In this document: positions 35,746-44,533 of the stretch, piece by piece | Numbering within the stretch: position 1 is the stretch's first letter | How the letters are laid out: each line of letters opens with the position of its first letter | Assembly: GCA_963665505.1 (NCBI GenBank) | Contig: OY762275.1 | Span: forward strand, 1,736,001 to 1,800,000 | Direction of reading: 5' to 3' | Length of the DNA: 64,000 bases | Source of the DNA: QANA01 sp963665505 | Lineage (GTDB): Bacteria > Bacillota > Clostridia > Christensenellales > Christensenellaceae | Translations under genes and position numbers: made by a program | The notes under the pieces: model-generated | Databases searched by the model: none | Told to the model about the DNA's origin: nothing | What the model saw: the letters and a program-made list of their open reading frames with translations, nothing else

Positions 35746-35856
35746 CTATTTTCTCCCATTAAAACGTGTATAAACGTCTGTTTTTTCCCCCATATGTCTC
35801 TTCGTCTGCTTATATCATAAAGTTCCGCCTTAAAAACAGCAAGGCTTTTCAACAAA

Positions 35857-35886
35857 AAAGCCGCGGCCTCTGCAGGCGGCGGCTTT
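35857..35886 (-). terminator. Terminator after the tandem-GNAT gene
   Basis: AAAGCCGC and GCGGCTTT arms with an inner GCCT/AGGC stem are followed on the minus strand by a T run (TTTTTTG). Confidence 0.85.
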
Positions 35887-35908
35887 GCCGTTCCCTTATT
35901 TTCTATTC

Positions 35909-36799
35909 TTATCCGCGCATTTCCCACCATACTTCGCTGGAAAAGGGGGCAAACCCTATATTATAGTAAAACTGCTGGGAAGAACCCACATAAGCCCGCT
36001 TCGCACCACGCGCACCGGCACGGCGCACAGACTCGATGACCACCGTCCTGCCGCACCCCATCCGCCTGTAATTCGGGTCGGTACAGACAGGCTCTACCAA
36101 TGCATAGGCGCTGCCCGTTTCATGCCAAAGTCCGCAATAAGAAGCATACTCTCCATTGGGCGCGACGACAAGGATGTTCAGTTCTCCTATGGTATGCGGG
36201 GAAGAAATACTTCTGCTGCGCAGGGCCAGCGACCGTTCGTCTTCGGGGGCAGGCCCCGCATGATTGAACCCGCGGTGCAGCAGCCTGTTGAATTTTCTGA
36301 TGTCGCATCCTTCCCCGATGCTTGTGATCGTAAACCCATCCCTGCACGTACAGGAAAGCGAGGGGATATCGGCCACCGCCGCATATTGCCTTTCCTGCGT
36401 CGGCACAAAACCCAAGCGGCGGGCGGCCCGCGCAAACGCCATATCCCCTTCGGGGATCAACACCCGCAGTTTTCCTTCTTTTGCAAGATTTTCTCTCGCA
36501 TACAAAAGCATTTCTTTTTTGATGGCCCTGTGCGCGGGATCTATACAAAAATAGGCTTCCCCCACATCGTCTTCATATGTAACGAGGCCAACAATCTGCC
36601 CGTCTTCTTCAAACAGACCGATTTTATCCGTTTTTTCCGTATTCATATAGGGGAGCGTATGCATCCATTCCCAGCGGCCCCAAAGAAAATTGGGCGTGGT
36701 GACCTGCTTCGCATTGATCCGGAGCAGGAATTGCCGTACACGCTCAAATTCCGTACTATACCCATATCCGCCGGTATACGACTTACAGCTCAGCTGCAT
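35909..36799 (-). CDS. Two-domain GNAT acetyltransferase (3)
   Basis: A 296-aa protein with two acetyltransferase-like halves. The N-terminal half (about 1-140) has degraded motifs. The C-terminal half (about 155-290) has EPVCTDPNYRRMGCGRTVVIES as its acetyl-CoA loop and ends with FYYNIGFAPFSSEVWW. GGAGG lies eight bases before the ATG. The substrate is unknown. It and the next GNAT are separated by only 77 bp. Confidence 0.78.
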   Translation of the reverse strand: MQLSCKSYTGGYGYSTEFERVRQFLLRINAKQVTTPNFLWGRWEWMHTLPYMNTEKTDKIGLFEEDGQIVGLVTYEDDVGEAYFCIDPAHRAIKKEMLLYARENLAKEGKLRVLIPEGDMAFARAARRLGFVPTQERQYAAVADIPSLSCTCRDGFTITSIGEGCDIRKFNRLLHRGFNHAGPAPEDERSLALRSRSISSPHTIGELNILVVAPNGEYASYCGLWHETGSAYALVEPVCTDPNYRRMGCGRTVVIESVRRAGARGAKRAYVGSSQQFYYNIGFAPFSSEVWWEMRG

Positions 36800-36876
36800 C
36801 CTGCAATCCTCCGATCAGTCCGTATGGTTTTCCTGCCATGCAGAATGTGCCCATACATGCCGCCCACATCCGCATG

Positions 36877-37350
36877 CTACAGCTTCTTTTCCATCATGCA
36901 GTGTTTTTTATCGCCGTAGATCTTGTCGTCGCTCATGAAATCAAACCCCAGTTTACAGTAAAAATCGCAGGCCCCGATGCCCGAGGGCACGATCAGCCGG
37001 GTTGTCCCGGCCTGCCTGGCATAGGCTTCTATTTCCCCCATAAGTGCGGCGCCGACACCCCTGCCCTGATATTCGGGCAGCACAAACACCGTAAGGACAT
37101 ACCGCGCGCCATTTTCAGGCGTCTTAGTGATGCTGGCCGTCCCTATCGGCACGCCGTCCTTGAGGGCAACATAGACCTGCCGCCAACGTGTAAACTTTTC
37201 GATCGCCTCGGGCGTAAAGTTTTTTGCGACTGTCTGCATTTCCTGCAAAGGATAATCGGCCGTATTGACTTCCAGCAGATTGCGCACCACTATTTCAGAT
37301 ACCGCCTGGGCATATTTTTTTTTGAACGCTTCAATAACGATTTCCTGCAT
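36877..37350 (-). CDS. GNAT acetyltransferase (4)
   Basis: A 157-aa single-domain GNAT. LTVFVLPEYQGRGVGAALMGEIE (about 88-110) has an intact QGRGVGAAL acetyl-CoA loop, followed by DFYCKLGFDFMSDDKIYG. The N-terminal EIVVRNLLEVNTADYP segment is common in small GNATs acting on amines. The Shine-Dalgarno sequence is weak (GGGAAAG). Confidence 0.78.
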   Translation of the reverse strand: MQEIVIEAFKKKYAQAVSEIVVRNLLEVNTADYPLQEMQTVAKNFTPEAIEKFTRWRQVYVALKDGVPIGTASITKTPENGARYVLTVFVLPEYQGRGVGAALMGEIEAYARQAGTTRLIVPSGIGACDFYCKLGFDFMSDDKIYGDKKHCMMEKKL

Positions 37351-37378
37351 TATCTTTCCCTGTCATCCTTTTTGTATT

Positions 37379-38035
37379 TCAACACGCCGATTTTTCGGCG
37401 CCGGTTTTCTTATGTTCCCTGTTTTTCTGCTTACGGGCCAGCTTTTTGGAAAGACCGCTTTTCTGTTTCTGCGGTTTAGGCGGCGGGCACGCCGATCTTT
37501 TCTCCGCGATAAAAACAAAATATCCGTCCTTTTCCCTGATCTGCACCCCTCCGAAAACGGCTGCGATCCTGTTTTGGTACCACTTTTTGCGGTGCGTAAC
37601 CATATAAAATCTGCCGCCCCTGTGCAATCGGTAAAAACCTTGTTCGATAAACCGCTTAGGTACGGCAAAATCAACATGGTACGGGGGGTTGGAAAGAATC
37701 ACGTCGAATTCCATCGGCGGAATCTGCCTATACCCGTCGCTGACATATGCACGCACCCCGCGCACACCGTTCTTTTCCGCATTGGAAAGCGCGCAGGCGA
37801 CGGCATTTTGAGAGATATCGCTCATCACAACGTTCTGCACGCCGGTGATCTTGGCGGCATATATGCCCACCAGACCATAGCCGCAGCCGAGATCCAGCAC
37901 TTTTTCCCCTTCCCGGATCACGGCGGATTCCAGCATAAAAAGGGTTCCGCGGTCAGCCCGGTGCGGGGAAAATAAAGCATCTTCCGTTTCAAAAACAAAT
38001 TCTGTTCCGTTGATCGTTTCGTATATCGTATTCAA
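37379..38035 (-). CDS. Class I SAM-dependent methyltransferase (RsmC/TrmN6-like)
   Basis: An N6-adenine-type methyltransferase with the SAM loop VLDLGCGYGLVGIYAAK and the catalytic DVILSNPPYHVDF (NPPY). Similar proteins methylate rRNA or tRNA. The C-terminal 40 residues are a lysine-rich tail. The open frame runs to 38161, but the family N-terminus (NTIYETINGTEFVFETEDAL) points to a TTG at 38035, 13 bases after GGAG. The start is therefore uncertain. With this start the protein is 218 aa. Confidence 0.72.
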   Translation of the reverse strand: MNTIYETINGTEFVFETEDALFSPHRADRGTLFMLESAVIREGEKVLDLGCGYGLVGIYAAKITGVQNVVMSDISQNAVACALSNAEKNGVRGVRAYVSDGYRQIPPMEFDVILSNPPYHVDFAVPKRFIEQGFYRLHRGGRFYMVTHRKKWYQNRIAAVFGGVQIREKDGYFVFIAEKRSACPPPKPQKQKSGLSKKLARKQKNREHKKTGAEKSAC

Positions 38036-38189
38036 GTTATACGCCAAACTCCTTCGTACACCTTTGCATGCCCGCTGCAAAAGACGAACCGCGCCTCCCG
38101 CCTGCCAAACAGGCAAATACAAAAAGCAGGCATCCGCAGGTATTTTTTGCACTATTACCAAAAACTGTCCGTATCCGGGGAAGGCTTCC

Positions 38190-38756
38190 TTACATGCCCA
38201 GGCCGATGGACTCGGCGACTTCCCGCATCCCCAGGATCGTATTCTGGATCACGTCGTCCAGCGACATGCCCAAACGCTGCGCTCCGTCCTCGATCACCGC
38301 CCGGTTGATGCCCGCGGCAAAACTTTTATCCTTGAATTTCTTTTTCACGGATTTTACTTTCATATCCATCACGCTTCGGGAAGGACGCACGAGCGCGGCC
38401 GCCGTGATCAGCCCGGTGAGCTCATCGATTGCATACAGTGTCTTTTCCATTTTGCTTACGGGTTCCACGTCCGAACACAGGCCGTACCCGTGCGACTGGA
38501 TCGCGCGTATGTACAGTTCGTCCACACCCAACCCTTCCAATATCCCGCGGACTTTTATGCAATGCTCGTCCGGAAATTGTTCATAATCCAGATCGTGCAA
38601 AAGGCCGGTAATGCCCCACACATCTTCGTCTTCCCCAAACAGGCGGGCAAAGTGCCGCATGGCGCCTTCTACGCTACGCGCATGTTTTATCTGAAAATCA
38701 TTTTTCACATATTGATTTAAAAGGCTCCACGCATATTCCCTGTCCAGCTTCATCAT
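38190..38756 (-). CDS. HD-domain hydrolase
   Basis: A 188-aa HD-superfamily protein. The metal-binding motif is LLHDLDYEQFP (about 52-62), with conserved His residues earlier (KHARSVEGAMRHFA) and later (IQSHGYG). The family includes phosphohydrolases for nucleotides and cyclic dinucleotides, but this subgroup has no settled activity. GGAG lies seven bases before the first ATG. It is monocistronic. Confidence 0.78.
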   Translation of the reverse strand: MMKLDREYAWSLLNQYVKNDFQIKHARSVEGAMRHFARLFGEDEDVWGITGLLHDLDYEQFPDEHCIKVRGILEGLGVDELYIRAIQSHGYGLCSDVEPVSKMEKTLYAIDELTGLITAAALVRPSRSVMDMKVKSVKKKFKDKSFAAGINRAVIEDGAQRLGMSLDDVIQNTILGMREVAESIGLGM

Positions 38757-38876
38757 CCCAAAACTCCTTATACGCCTATTAAAAACGGATTGTTCATCGG
38801 TTTTATTTAATCTATCATATCACAAAAACACCTAATCGGAATAAAAACTCGGGAAAATGCGATTTTTGCCGAATCT

Positions 38877-39377
38877 CTATTCCGGCAGGTTCTCAAAATG
38901 GAATCCCGTGCCCGTCCCGTCTTTGAACGGCACCGTATGCGTACCAAATTTTCCGTTCGTATATTCGCGTATCACGGTCTCCCAGAACCGGCGCGCGCCC
39001 GTGTTTTTTGGGTGCTGATTGACTTCCCACCGCCCGGGCAGCGCATCGAACAATAAAAAAGCGGCGGCTTTCCCCACTCCCTGCTTCCTGTATTTTTTCA
39101 ATACGAAAAATTCGCCCACGGCGTGCACGCCTTCCCCCTTCACATATTGGCAATAGGCATTGGCAAGCGCAAAACCCGCGATCTGCCCATCCGCATAGAT
39201 CAGAAAAGGGTGCCTGTCCGCTTCGGTCCAGTAATGATCCAGATACATATAGCCGTAAAACCCGTGTTCGCCGATATCTTCATTCGTAAATTCGGTAAAA
39301 TCATACGCATACAGTTCCAGCAACTGCCGCAAAACGGGCTTTTGCGCTCGCTTTGCTCTTTTTAGTTCCACCTGCAT
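38877..39377 (-). CDS. GNAT acetyltransferase (5)
   Basis: A 166-aa GNAT. AVGEFFVLKKYRKQGVGKAAAFLLF is the acetyl-CoA-binding region and ARRFWETVIREYTNGKFG motif B. The frame extends to 39593 across the upstream gap, but the ATG at 39377 follows GAAGGGAG and gives a normal GNAT length. It lies 170 bp after buk on the same strand. Confidence 0.8.
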   Translation of the reverse strand: MQVELKRAKRAQKPVLRQLLELYAYDFTEFTNEDIGEHGFYGYMYLDHYWTEADRHPFLIYADGQIAGFALANAYCQYVKGEGVHAVGEFFVLKKYRKQGVGKAAAFLLFDALPGRWEVNQHPKNTGARRFWETVIREYTNGKFGTHTVPFKDGTGTGFHFENLPE

Positions 39378-39546
39378 GATACGCTCTCCCTTCTTCTCTT
39401 TTTGTTCACCGGCGGCGCGCCAGCGTTCCCATGGGATCCTATGGATGCAGCACCGCCGCCGATTCTGAAAGAACTTTCTCCAGTTCCGCCGGAAGATATT
39501 TTTTAAAGAACCGCGGAAGGTTCTCCGCGGCCAAATCGAATGTTTT

Positions 39547-40614
39547 TTAGTATTCGCCCATTCGCTCCCTGCCTTCCAGGACACGCAGGACACCTTCGGC
39601 CATGGCGCGCATTTCGTTTTCTCCCGCGTAGGTAAGGACAGGCGCCAACATATCCACCCGTTTCTTGATCAGCCCGGTAAAGCGCGTACTGTTTGCGATC
39701 CCGCCGGTAAGCACAATCGCATTGGCCCTGCCTTCCAGCACCGCATACATGGCCCCGATCTCTTTGCAGATCTGGTACGCCATCGAATCGATGACCAGCG
39801 CAGCGAATTCATCCCCTTGCTTTACCATATTTTCGGCTTCGATCATATCGTTGATCCCAAGGTAAGAACACAGGCCGCCGCGACGCTGCACAAGTTCCAG
39901 CATCTGCTCATACGTATAGTCGCCCGAATAGCACATTTCGATCACGGGGACCACCGGCAGCCCGCCTGTCCGCTCGGGTGTGAACGGACCGTCTCCGCCC
40001 ATTGCATCATTGACATCGACCGTCCGGCCGTACTTATGCGCGGAGACCGTCACCCCGCCGCCCATATGCACAGCGATAAAGCAGCCGTCTTCGTAGGCGA
40101 TCCCCAGCTTTTGGGCGGCCTTGCGCAACACGGACTTCGTATTCAGCGCATGGAAAACGCTCCGGCGCTCGATGCCCGCCAGTCCAGATAATTTCGCCAC
40201 CGGTTCCATTTCGTCCACTACCACGGGGTCTACCACATAGGCGGGGATACGCAGCTGCCGGGCAAATTCGTAGGCCAACAGTGCGCCCAGCGCAGCGGCA
40301 TGTGCGAGCGCGGCAGGGCGCAGCAGGTCACTAATCATCCGTTCGTTGATCGCATACGTACCGGATTCTATCGGGCGGACCAAACCACAGCGGCCCACAA
40401 CGAACTGTATGCTGTCCAACGGTATGCCGGCGTCCAGCAGGGACTTCTCTATCAGCGCCGCCCGTTTTGGTTTCTGCTCCAACATACCGCCCCATTTCTC
40501 GAGGTCTTCGGCACTATGGCGTATCGTCGTTTCCAGGATCGGGGTCTCTTCCTCAAATACCGCGATCTTTGTGGAGGTAGAGCCCGGATTGATCACGAGT
40601 ATTCTGTTTTTCAT
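39547..40614 (-). CDS. buk: Butyrate kinase
   Basis: A 355-aa acetokinase-family enzyme interconverting butyryl phosphate and ADP with butyrate and ATP. VINPGSTSTKIAVFE at the N-terminus, HMGGGVTVSAHKYGR (about 188-202) and VLTGGIANSTRF near 300 are the family motifs. It may also act on branched-chain acids. The usual partner phosphotransbutyrylase (ptb) is not in the window. The gene overlaps an upstream ACT-domain gene by 4 bp. Confidence 0.93.
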   Translation of the reverse strand: MKNRILVINPGSTSTKIAVFEEETPILETTIRHSAEDLEKWGGMLEQKPKRAALIEKSLLDAGIPLDSIQFVVGRCGLVRPIESGTYAINERMISDLLRPAALAHAAALGALLAYEFARQLRIPAYVVDPVVVDEMEPVAKLSGLAGIERRSVFHALNTKSVLRKAAQKLGIAYEDGCFIAVHMGGGVTVSAHKYGRTVDVNDAMGGDGPFTPERTGGLPVVPVIEMCYSGDYTYEQMLELVQRRGGLCSYLGINDMIEAENMVKQGDEFAALVIDSMAYQICKEIGAMYAVLEGRANAIVLTGGIANSTRFTGLIKKRVDMLAPVLTYAGENEMRAMAEGVLRVLEGRERMGEY

Positions 40615-40865
40615 AAGATGCTCCCTTTCTCTTCCAGACGGATATCGAACACAAAGTTGCGGTCGCGCAAACGTTGCTCAAACCGCGCGGCTTCGGTTTT
40701 TGTCAGATCCATCTCCAATTGCATGCGGCTCAATCCCGTATCTTCCATGGGCTCGACATGGAGGCGTTCTATATTCCAGCCATTCCGGCGTATATATCCG
40801 GTGATCCGGTCAAGCACGCCCACCATATCTTTCACGATCAGAATATACTCTCTTTTGGTTTTCAT
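40611..40865 (-). CDS. ACT-domain protein
   Basis: An 84-aa stand-alone ACT domain (EYILIVKDMVGVLDRITGYI then GWNIERLHVEPMEDTG). It resembles the regulatory subunit of acetolactate synthase (IlvN/IlvH), which binds valine. No catalytic ilvB is adjacent. It is translationally coupled to buk by a 4-bp overlap, which suggests amino-acid sensing linked to the acyl-kinase step. That link is inference. Confidence 0.75.
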   Translation of the reverse strand: MKTKREYILIVKDMVGVLDRITGYIRRNGWNIERLHVEPMEDTGLSRMQLEMDLTKTEAARFEQRLRDRNFVFDIRLEEKGSIL

Positions 40866-40877
40866 ACTGTTTCCATC

Positions 40878-41480
40878 CTAACTGGGAAAAAGCGGCAGAG
40901 TTTCTCTTGCTCCACTTTGTCCTTTCATCCATTCTTGCTTGGGCAGCCGGTATAAGACCCGCTCTTTCAAGCGGCCATCGTACCACTCTTTTAAACAACA
41001 ATCCTGTTCTTTTATCATGCCGCATTTCTGCATGACGCGTTCGGAAGCCCTATTTTCTTTCAGGCAACCGGTCATAACGACAGCCACGCCGCCCCGGGTA
41101 AAAGCAAACGACAACACGGCCTCCATCGCTTCCGTCACATATCCCTTATTCCAGAACTCTTTTCTTATGAAGTATCCGGCCTGTACGATCTTCCCCTCTC
41201 CCGCATATCCGGTGACGGTATACCCGACCTCCCCTATGTGGGTTCCTTTTTCTTTATCTTCTATGCGCAGGTAAAATTTTTGCCTGTCCGGCTTTTCTAT
41301 TTCAGAAATCGCTTCCTGCAGATTTTGCAACGAAGCCGCCCGCGTGCCAGTCCGCACATCCTGCAGATAGTACATTACTTCCGGATCGGAGAGCAACTTG
41401 TGGTGCGTGGGTGCGTCTTCCTTCACATGGTCCCGTATCCTCAGCCTTTTCGTATATAAGTCTATAAAATTTGTCTCCAT
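40878..41480 (-). CDS. GNAT acetyltransferase, RimJ/RimL type (6)
   Basis: A 200-aa GNAT. YTKRLRIRDHVKEDAPTH starts the domain, AGYFIRKEFWNKGYVTEAME (about 106-125) is the acetyl-CoA loop, and RASERVMQKCGM follows. AGGGGAAACC precedes the ATG. It is first in the short run GNAT-ACT-buk with a 12-bp gap to the ACT gene. Confidence 0.8.
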   Translation of the reverse strand: METNFIDLYTKRLRIRDHVKEDAPTHHKLLSDPEVMYYLQDVRTGTRAASLQNLQEAISEIEKPDRQKFYLRIEDKEKGTHIGEVGYTVTGYAGEGKIVQAGYFIRKEFWNKGYVTEAMEAVLSFAFTRGGVAVVMTGCLKENRASERVMQKCGMIKEQDCCLKEWYDGRLKERVLYRLPKQEWMKGQSGARETLPLFPS

Positions 41481-41622
41481 GGTTTCCCCTGTTAAAATGC
41501 GTGTGCAAGCACCTGATTTTCTTCTCCTTTTCCATGCCGATTTTTATACTGCAGCGGGACAATACCGGGTATCTTTCCTATTCATTTATACCATATTTTT
41601 GTGTTTTGGTATAGAAACAAAC

Positions 41623-41646
41623 AATTGCAAGAATCCTTGCAATTGT
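41623..41646 (-). terminator. Terminator-like inverted repeat
   Basis: CAATTGCAAG and CTTGCAATTG form a perfect 10-bp stem with a four-base loop, followed on the minus strand by TTTGTTTC. It lies about 80 bp after the small hypothetical gene. Confidence 0.55.
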
Positions 41647-41727
41647 CGTTACAGAAGTTTTTAAACCATATACGGTCAATTTTCATCTGCGCACCGGGTC
41701 TCCCCATGTTTTTACCCGCATGTTTTT

Positions 41728-42009
41728 TCAAGGGGTTTTCTTATTCCCGACAATCAGCTTACGGGCGCGTTTATAATCCTTCGCGCGCACATAGATCACA
41801 TACTGGTAACTGGGGTCCTGCCTGGGTGCTCCAAACGCATCTTTTGCCCTTTGGGCCCGCCAGCTGGCGGCGGGGTTGTTTTTATCGACGGTTTTCACAT
41901 GATACCGTATCTGGTTGCTGCCCAAAATAAAACGGATATCTCCCTGTTCCTTTAAAGAATTTGCAATACACAGCACCTTTCTATCTAAAATTTTATCAAT
42001 GATTTTCAT
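41728..42009 (-). CDS. Small basic hypothetical protein
   Basis: A 93-aa protein rich in Lys, Arg and aromatic residues (DKILDRKVLCIANSLKEQGD at the start, QDPSYQYVIYVRAKDYKRAR near the end). AGGAGG lies seven bases before the ATG, which makes it a likely real gene. The alternating pattern near the C-terminus suggests a small alpha/beta fold. I do not recognise a family. It lies between the NifX/MinD operon and the buk unit, with its own terminator. Confidence 0.6.
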   Translation of the reverse strand: MKIIDKILDRKVLCIANSLKEQGDIRFILGSNQIRYHVKTVDKNNPAASWRAQRAKDAFGAPRQDPSYQYVIYVRAKDYKRARKLIVGNKKTP

Positions 42010-42378
42010 TTCGATTCCTCCTGATAGGATACAACAAAACGGTCCTTCAACTATGCCCTGTCATAGTTTTTTTAAGATACGCAAAGATTGGCGGCCGCGG
42101 ATCATCACCTCGTTCAGGTTGTCTTTGCCACGCCGCCCTTTGTATGTGTATCGATATCAAGATCATCTCTGGCATTCCAGTTTTTTATCTGAAAATCCAT
42201 ATACTCCCTTTCCCTCCTTTAGTTTTTCAAGCTATAGAGGTTATATGGACAAAAAGTTTTTATGGATCCAAAACATATGTGCCAACAAGTACTTTCTTAT
42301 ATTGTATCATCAAATCCACTTGTTTTTCTACAAATTTATCACTATATTTTACCAAAATTCGGGCAAAAAGCCATAAAA
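42010..42378. other. Intergenic region, mostly featureless
   Basis: This gap holds the leader of the small hypothetical gene. On the minus strand a short frame ending at 42061 (RRGKDNLNEVMIRGRQSLRI then LKKL) looks protein-like but has no start or ribosome site; it could be a gene remnant. AACTATG/CATAGTT forms a minor hairpin near 42050-42072. Nothing else is supported. Confidence 0.35.
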
Positions 42379-42405
42379 AACCCGTTTGCCATGACCAAAC
42401 GGGTT
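42379..42405 (-). terminator. Terminator of the mrp-nifX operon
   Basis: AACCCGTTTG and CAAACGGGTT form a 10-bp stem with a seven-base loop, continued on the minus strand by a T run. It lies 22 bp after the last gene of the operon. Confidence 0.88.
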
Positions 42406-42427
42406 TGGAGTGATTCGGATATTCCCC

Positions 42428-42790
42428 TCACTTCTCATTTTCACATTCATCCGCATATTCGTGCTTATGACAGACGCTGCCGGTGGATTCCAGCGTACCT
42501 TCCAAATAAGCCTGTACGGCAGACGCGGGATCCCCGGAAGCGCCTACGATCACCTCGATGTTTTTTTCATTGAAGATCTGAATGGCACCGCCGCCCATAC
42601 CGCCGGATATGATCACATTTACTCCCTGTTCATACAGAAAGACCGGCAAAAACCCCGGCCTGTGCCCCGGGTTTTCCACAAACCTGCTCCCGGCGATCTT
42701 GCCCCCCTGCACATCGTATATCGTAAATCCCTGACAATGCCCAAAATGTTCCGCTATACGGCCCGCTTCGCTCGCAACTGCAATTTTCAT
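42428..42790 (-). CDS. NifX/NifB-C-type dinitrogenase cofactor-binding-domain protein (1)
   Basis: A 120-aa protein of the NifX/NafY/VnfX fold, which binds iron-molybdenum cofactor precursors in nitrogen fixers. Motifs are MKIAVASEAGRIAEHFGHC (about 1-19) and VNVIISGGMGGGAIQIFNEK (about 57-76). A Cys/His-rich tail (CHKHEYADEC) may bind metal. No nif structural genes are present, so the role is likely iron-sulfur or metal-cluster handling outside nitrogen fixation. Last gene of a six-gene operon, before its terminator. Confidence 0.85.
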   Translation of the reverse strand: MKIAVASEAGRIAEHFGHCQGFTIYDVQGGKIAGSRFVENPGHRPGFLPVFLYEQGVNVIISGGMGGGAIQIFNEKNIEVIVGASGDPASAVQAYLEGTLESTGSVCHKHEYADECENEK

Positions 42791-42814
42791 TTTTTTATGC
42801 TCCTTTGCATTTTT

Positions 42815-43693
42815 TTATGATTTATATGTATGCACTGCTATTTTCAGATCCTGCCGCAGTTTTTTCCATACGTCGGCAATAGCCCGGCAGGCAGGACTTT
42901 CCGGATAAGAAGCAATGCTTTTGCACTGATTGATCGCCTTGCTCACCGTCTCATCGAACGGGATCCTTCCCACAAAAGAAACGGCATTCTCCGCGCAATA
43001 GCGTTCTATTTGTTTTGTGTTTTCCAAATTGATATCGTATTTGTTGACGCATACGGCGCAGACCGCCCCCAGTTGCATCGCCGTATGCAGGATCCGCTTC
43101 ATATCGTGGATCCCCGCCACCGTAGGTTCCGATACGATCAAAACCATATCGACCCCGCTGATCGAAGCGATCACTGGGCATCCGATGCCGGGAGAACCGT
43201 CTATTATAGCAAGATCCGCATCCGCTACCCGGTCGAACAGTTCCTTTTTGACCTGCGCGACCAATTTACCCGATGCCCCGCTGCCCATACGCAGCGTCGC
43301 GGTAGAAAAAACGGTTTTATCCTTCCGGTACAGCCTAAGTTCGCCTGAGATATGTTTTTTCATCGTAATCGCGCCGACCGGGCAAAGTCGTTCGCATACG
43401 CCGCAGCCTTCGCACAGGAACCCGCTTACCACCGCATCTCGTATCGCATCAAAACGGCACGTTTTTTCACACAAGCCACACCGGACGCATCTGTCCGGAT
43501 CGATCTTCGCTACATCCATGCCGGAAAAATCCGATACCGCCGGCTCGCCCATGGGAGGCGCCACCAGATGCAGGTTGGGCGCATCCACATCGCAATCGGC
43601 AAACGCCTGCGCATTGTGCAGGACGATCAGCGCGGAAGCGACCGTCGTTTTCCCCGTTCCGCCTTTGCCGCTCAGCACCAAAAGTTTCTTCAT
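42815..43693 (-). CDS. MinD/Mrp-type P-loop ATPase with ferredoxin insert (1)
   Basis: A 292-aa deviant-Walker ATPase (LSGKGGTGKTT at about 7-17). A two-cluster ferredoxin segment is inserted at about 65-110: CVRCGLCEKTC (69-79) and CEGCGVCERLCP (94-105), each supplying Cys for a 4Fe-4S cluster. IDGSPGIGCPV is the Walker B region. This group sits with NifX-like proteins in many anaerobes. The biochemical role is unproven; cluster transfer or maturation is inferred. It overlaps its upstream paralog in an ATGA junction. Confidence 0.85.
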   Translation of the reverse strand: MKKLLVLSGKGGTGKTTVASALIVLHNAQAFADCDVDAPNLHLVAPPMGEPAVSDFSGMDVAKIDPDRCVRCGLCEKTCRFDAIRDAVVSGFLCEGCGVCERLCPVGAITMKKHISGELRLYRKDKTVFSTATLRMGSGASGKLVAQVKKELFDRVADADLAIIDGSPGIGCPVIASISGVDMVLIVSEPTVAGIHDMKRILHTAMQLGAVCAVCVNKYDINLENTKQIERYCAENAVSFVGRIPFDETVSKAINQCKSIASYPESPACRAIADVWKKLRQDLKIAVHTYKS

Positions 43694-44532
43694 AGCGCAC
43701 TCGCTCCCTTTTGCAATGTCGCCGCCAGTGTTTCGAACAATTCCCTGTATGCCGGTATTTCCTGCACGGCAATTTTCCCCTCGGAATTCAGTTTTCCCAG
43801 CACTTCGTCAAAAGGTATCGTTGCCAATATCGGGACATCATTTTCCGTGCAAAACGCATGGGCGGGGTCTGTGCTGCCCGGCTGCCATTTGTTGATCACC
43901 ACGCCCAGCGGTTTTTTGAATAGTTTTACCAACGTATGGACCATTGCAAGATTGTGTACGCCAAAGCGCGTGGGCTCCGCTACCAACAAGCAGAAATCCG
44001 CCTCCCGGATGCTTTCCATGACGGCACAGCCGCTTCCCGGCGGGCAATCCAGTATGCACAAACCTTGCTCCGGCAAATGTTCCAGCAATGCTTTGATAAT
44101 GGGGACACCCGAAATCTCTCCCATGTCTAAGCGGCCCGTAAATACGCGCAGGCCCCCCGTTTTTCCTTCTTCAACTACGCCGACCCGCCGGTCTACCTCG
44201 GTTATGGCTTTTTCCGGACAAAAAAGAGAGCACCCACCGCAGGAATGGCAAACTTCATAAAAAACGAGCGGCTTTCCCCGGATCAGCGCCAGCGCATTGA
44301 ACCTGCAAAAATCCACACATACACGGCAACCCGTACACCGATTGGCATCGACCCGAGGGGCCTTGACAAAAATCTGTTTTTCCGCCAGGATGCGCGGTCT
44401 TAGAAACAGATGCGCATTGGGTTCTTCCACATCGCAATCCAGGTAGGTGTCCGCATTTGCGGCACAGGCAAGGTTCACCGAAACAAGCGTTTTGCCGGCC
44501 CCGCCTTTACCGCTCAATACCGCCACACGCAT
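43690..44532 (-). CDS. MinD/Mrp-type P-loop ATPase with ferredoxin insert (2)
   Basis: A 280-aa paralog of the next gene in the operon. LSGKGGAGKTL is at about 6-16. Ferredoxin cysteines are at about 66, 69, 72, 76 and 95, 98, 101, 105, so both clusters should form. LDCPPGSGCAVMESI is the Walker B/switch region. Two such ATPases in tandem suggest a heterodimer, since MinD/Mrp proteins act as ATP sandwich dimers. That pairing is inference. It starts one base after the NifX-like stop. Confidence 0.85.
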   Translation of the reverse strand: MRVAVLSGKGGAGKTLVSVNLACAANADTYLDCDVEEPNAHLFLRPRILAEKQIFVKAPRVDANRCTGCRVCVDFCRFNALALIRGKPLVFYEVCHSCGGCSLFCPEKAITEVDRRVGVVEEGKTGGLRVFTGRLDMGEISGVPIIKALLEHLPEQGLCILDCPPGSGCAVMESIREADFCLLVAEPTRFGVHNLAMVHTLVKLFKKPLGVVINKWQPGSTDPAHAFCTENDVPILATIPFDEVLGKLNSEGKIAVQEIPAYRELFETLAATLQKGASAL

Positions 44533-44533
44533 G

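Noticed and set aside
42050..42080. Plus-strand terminator (AACTATG hairpin with T run)
   Set aside because: No plus-strand gene lies upstream that it could serve, and the stem is short and AT-rich.
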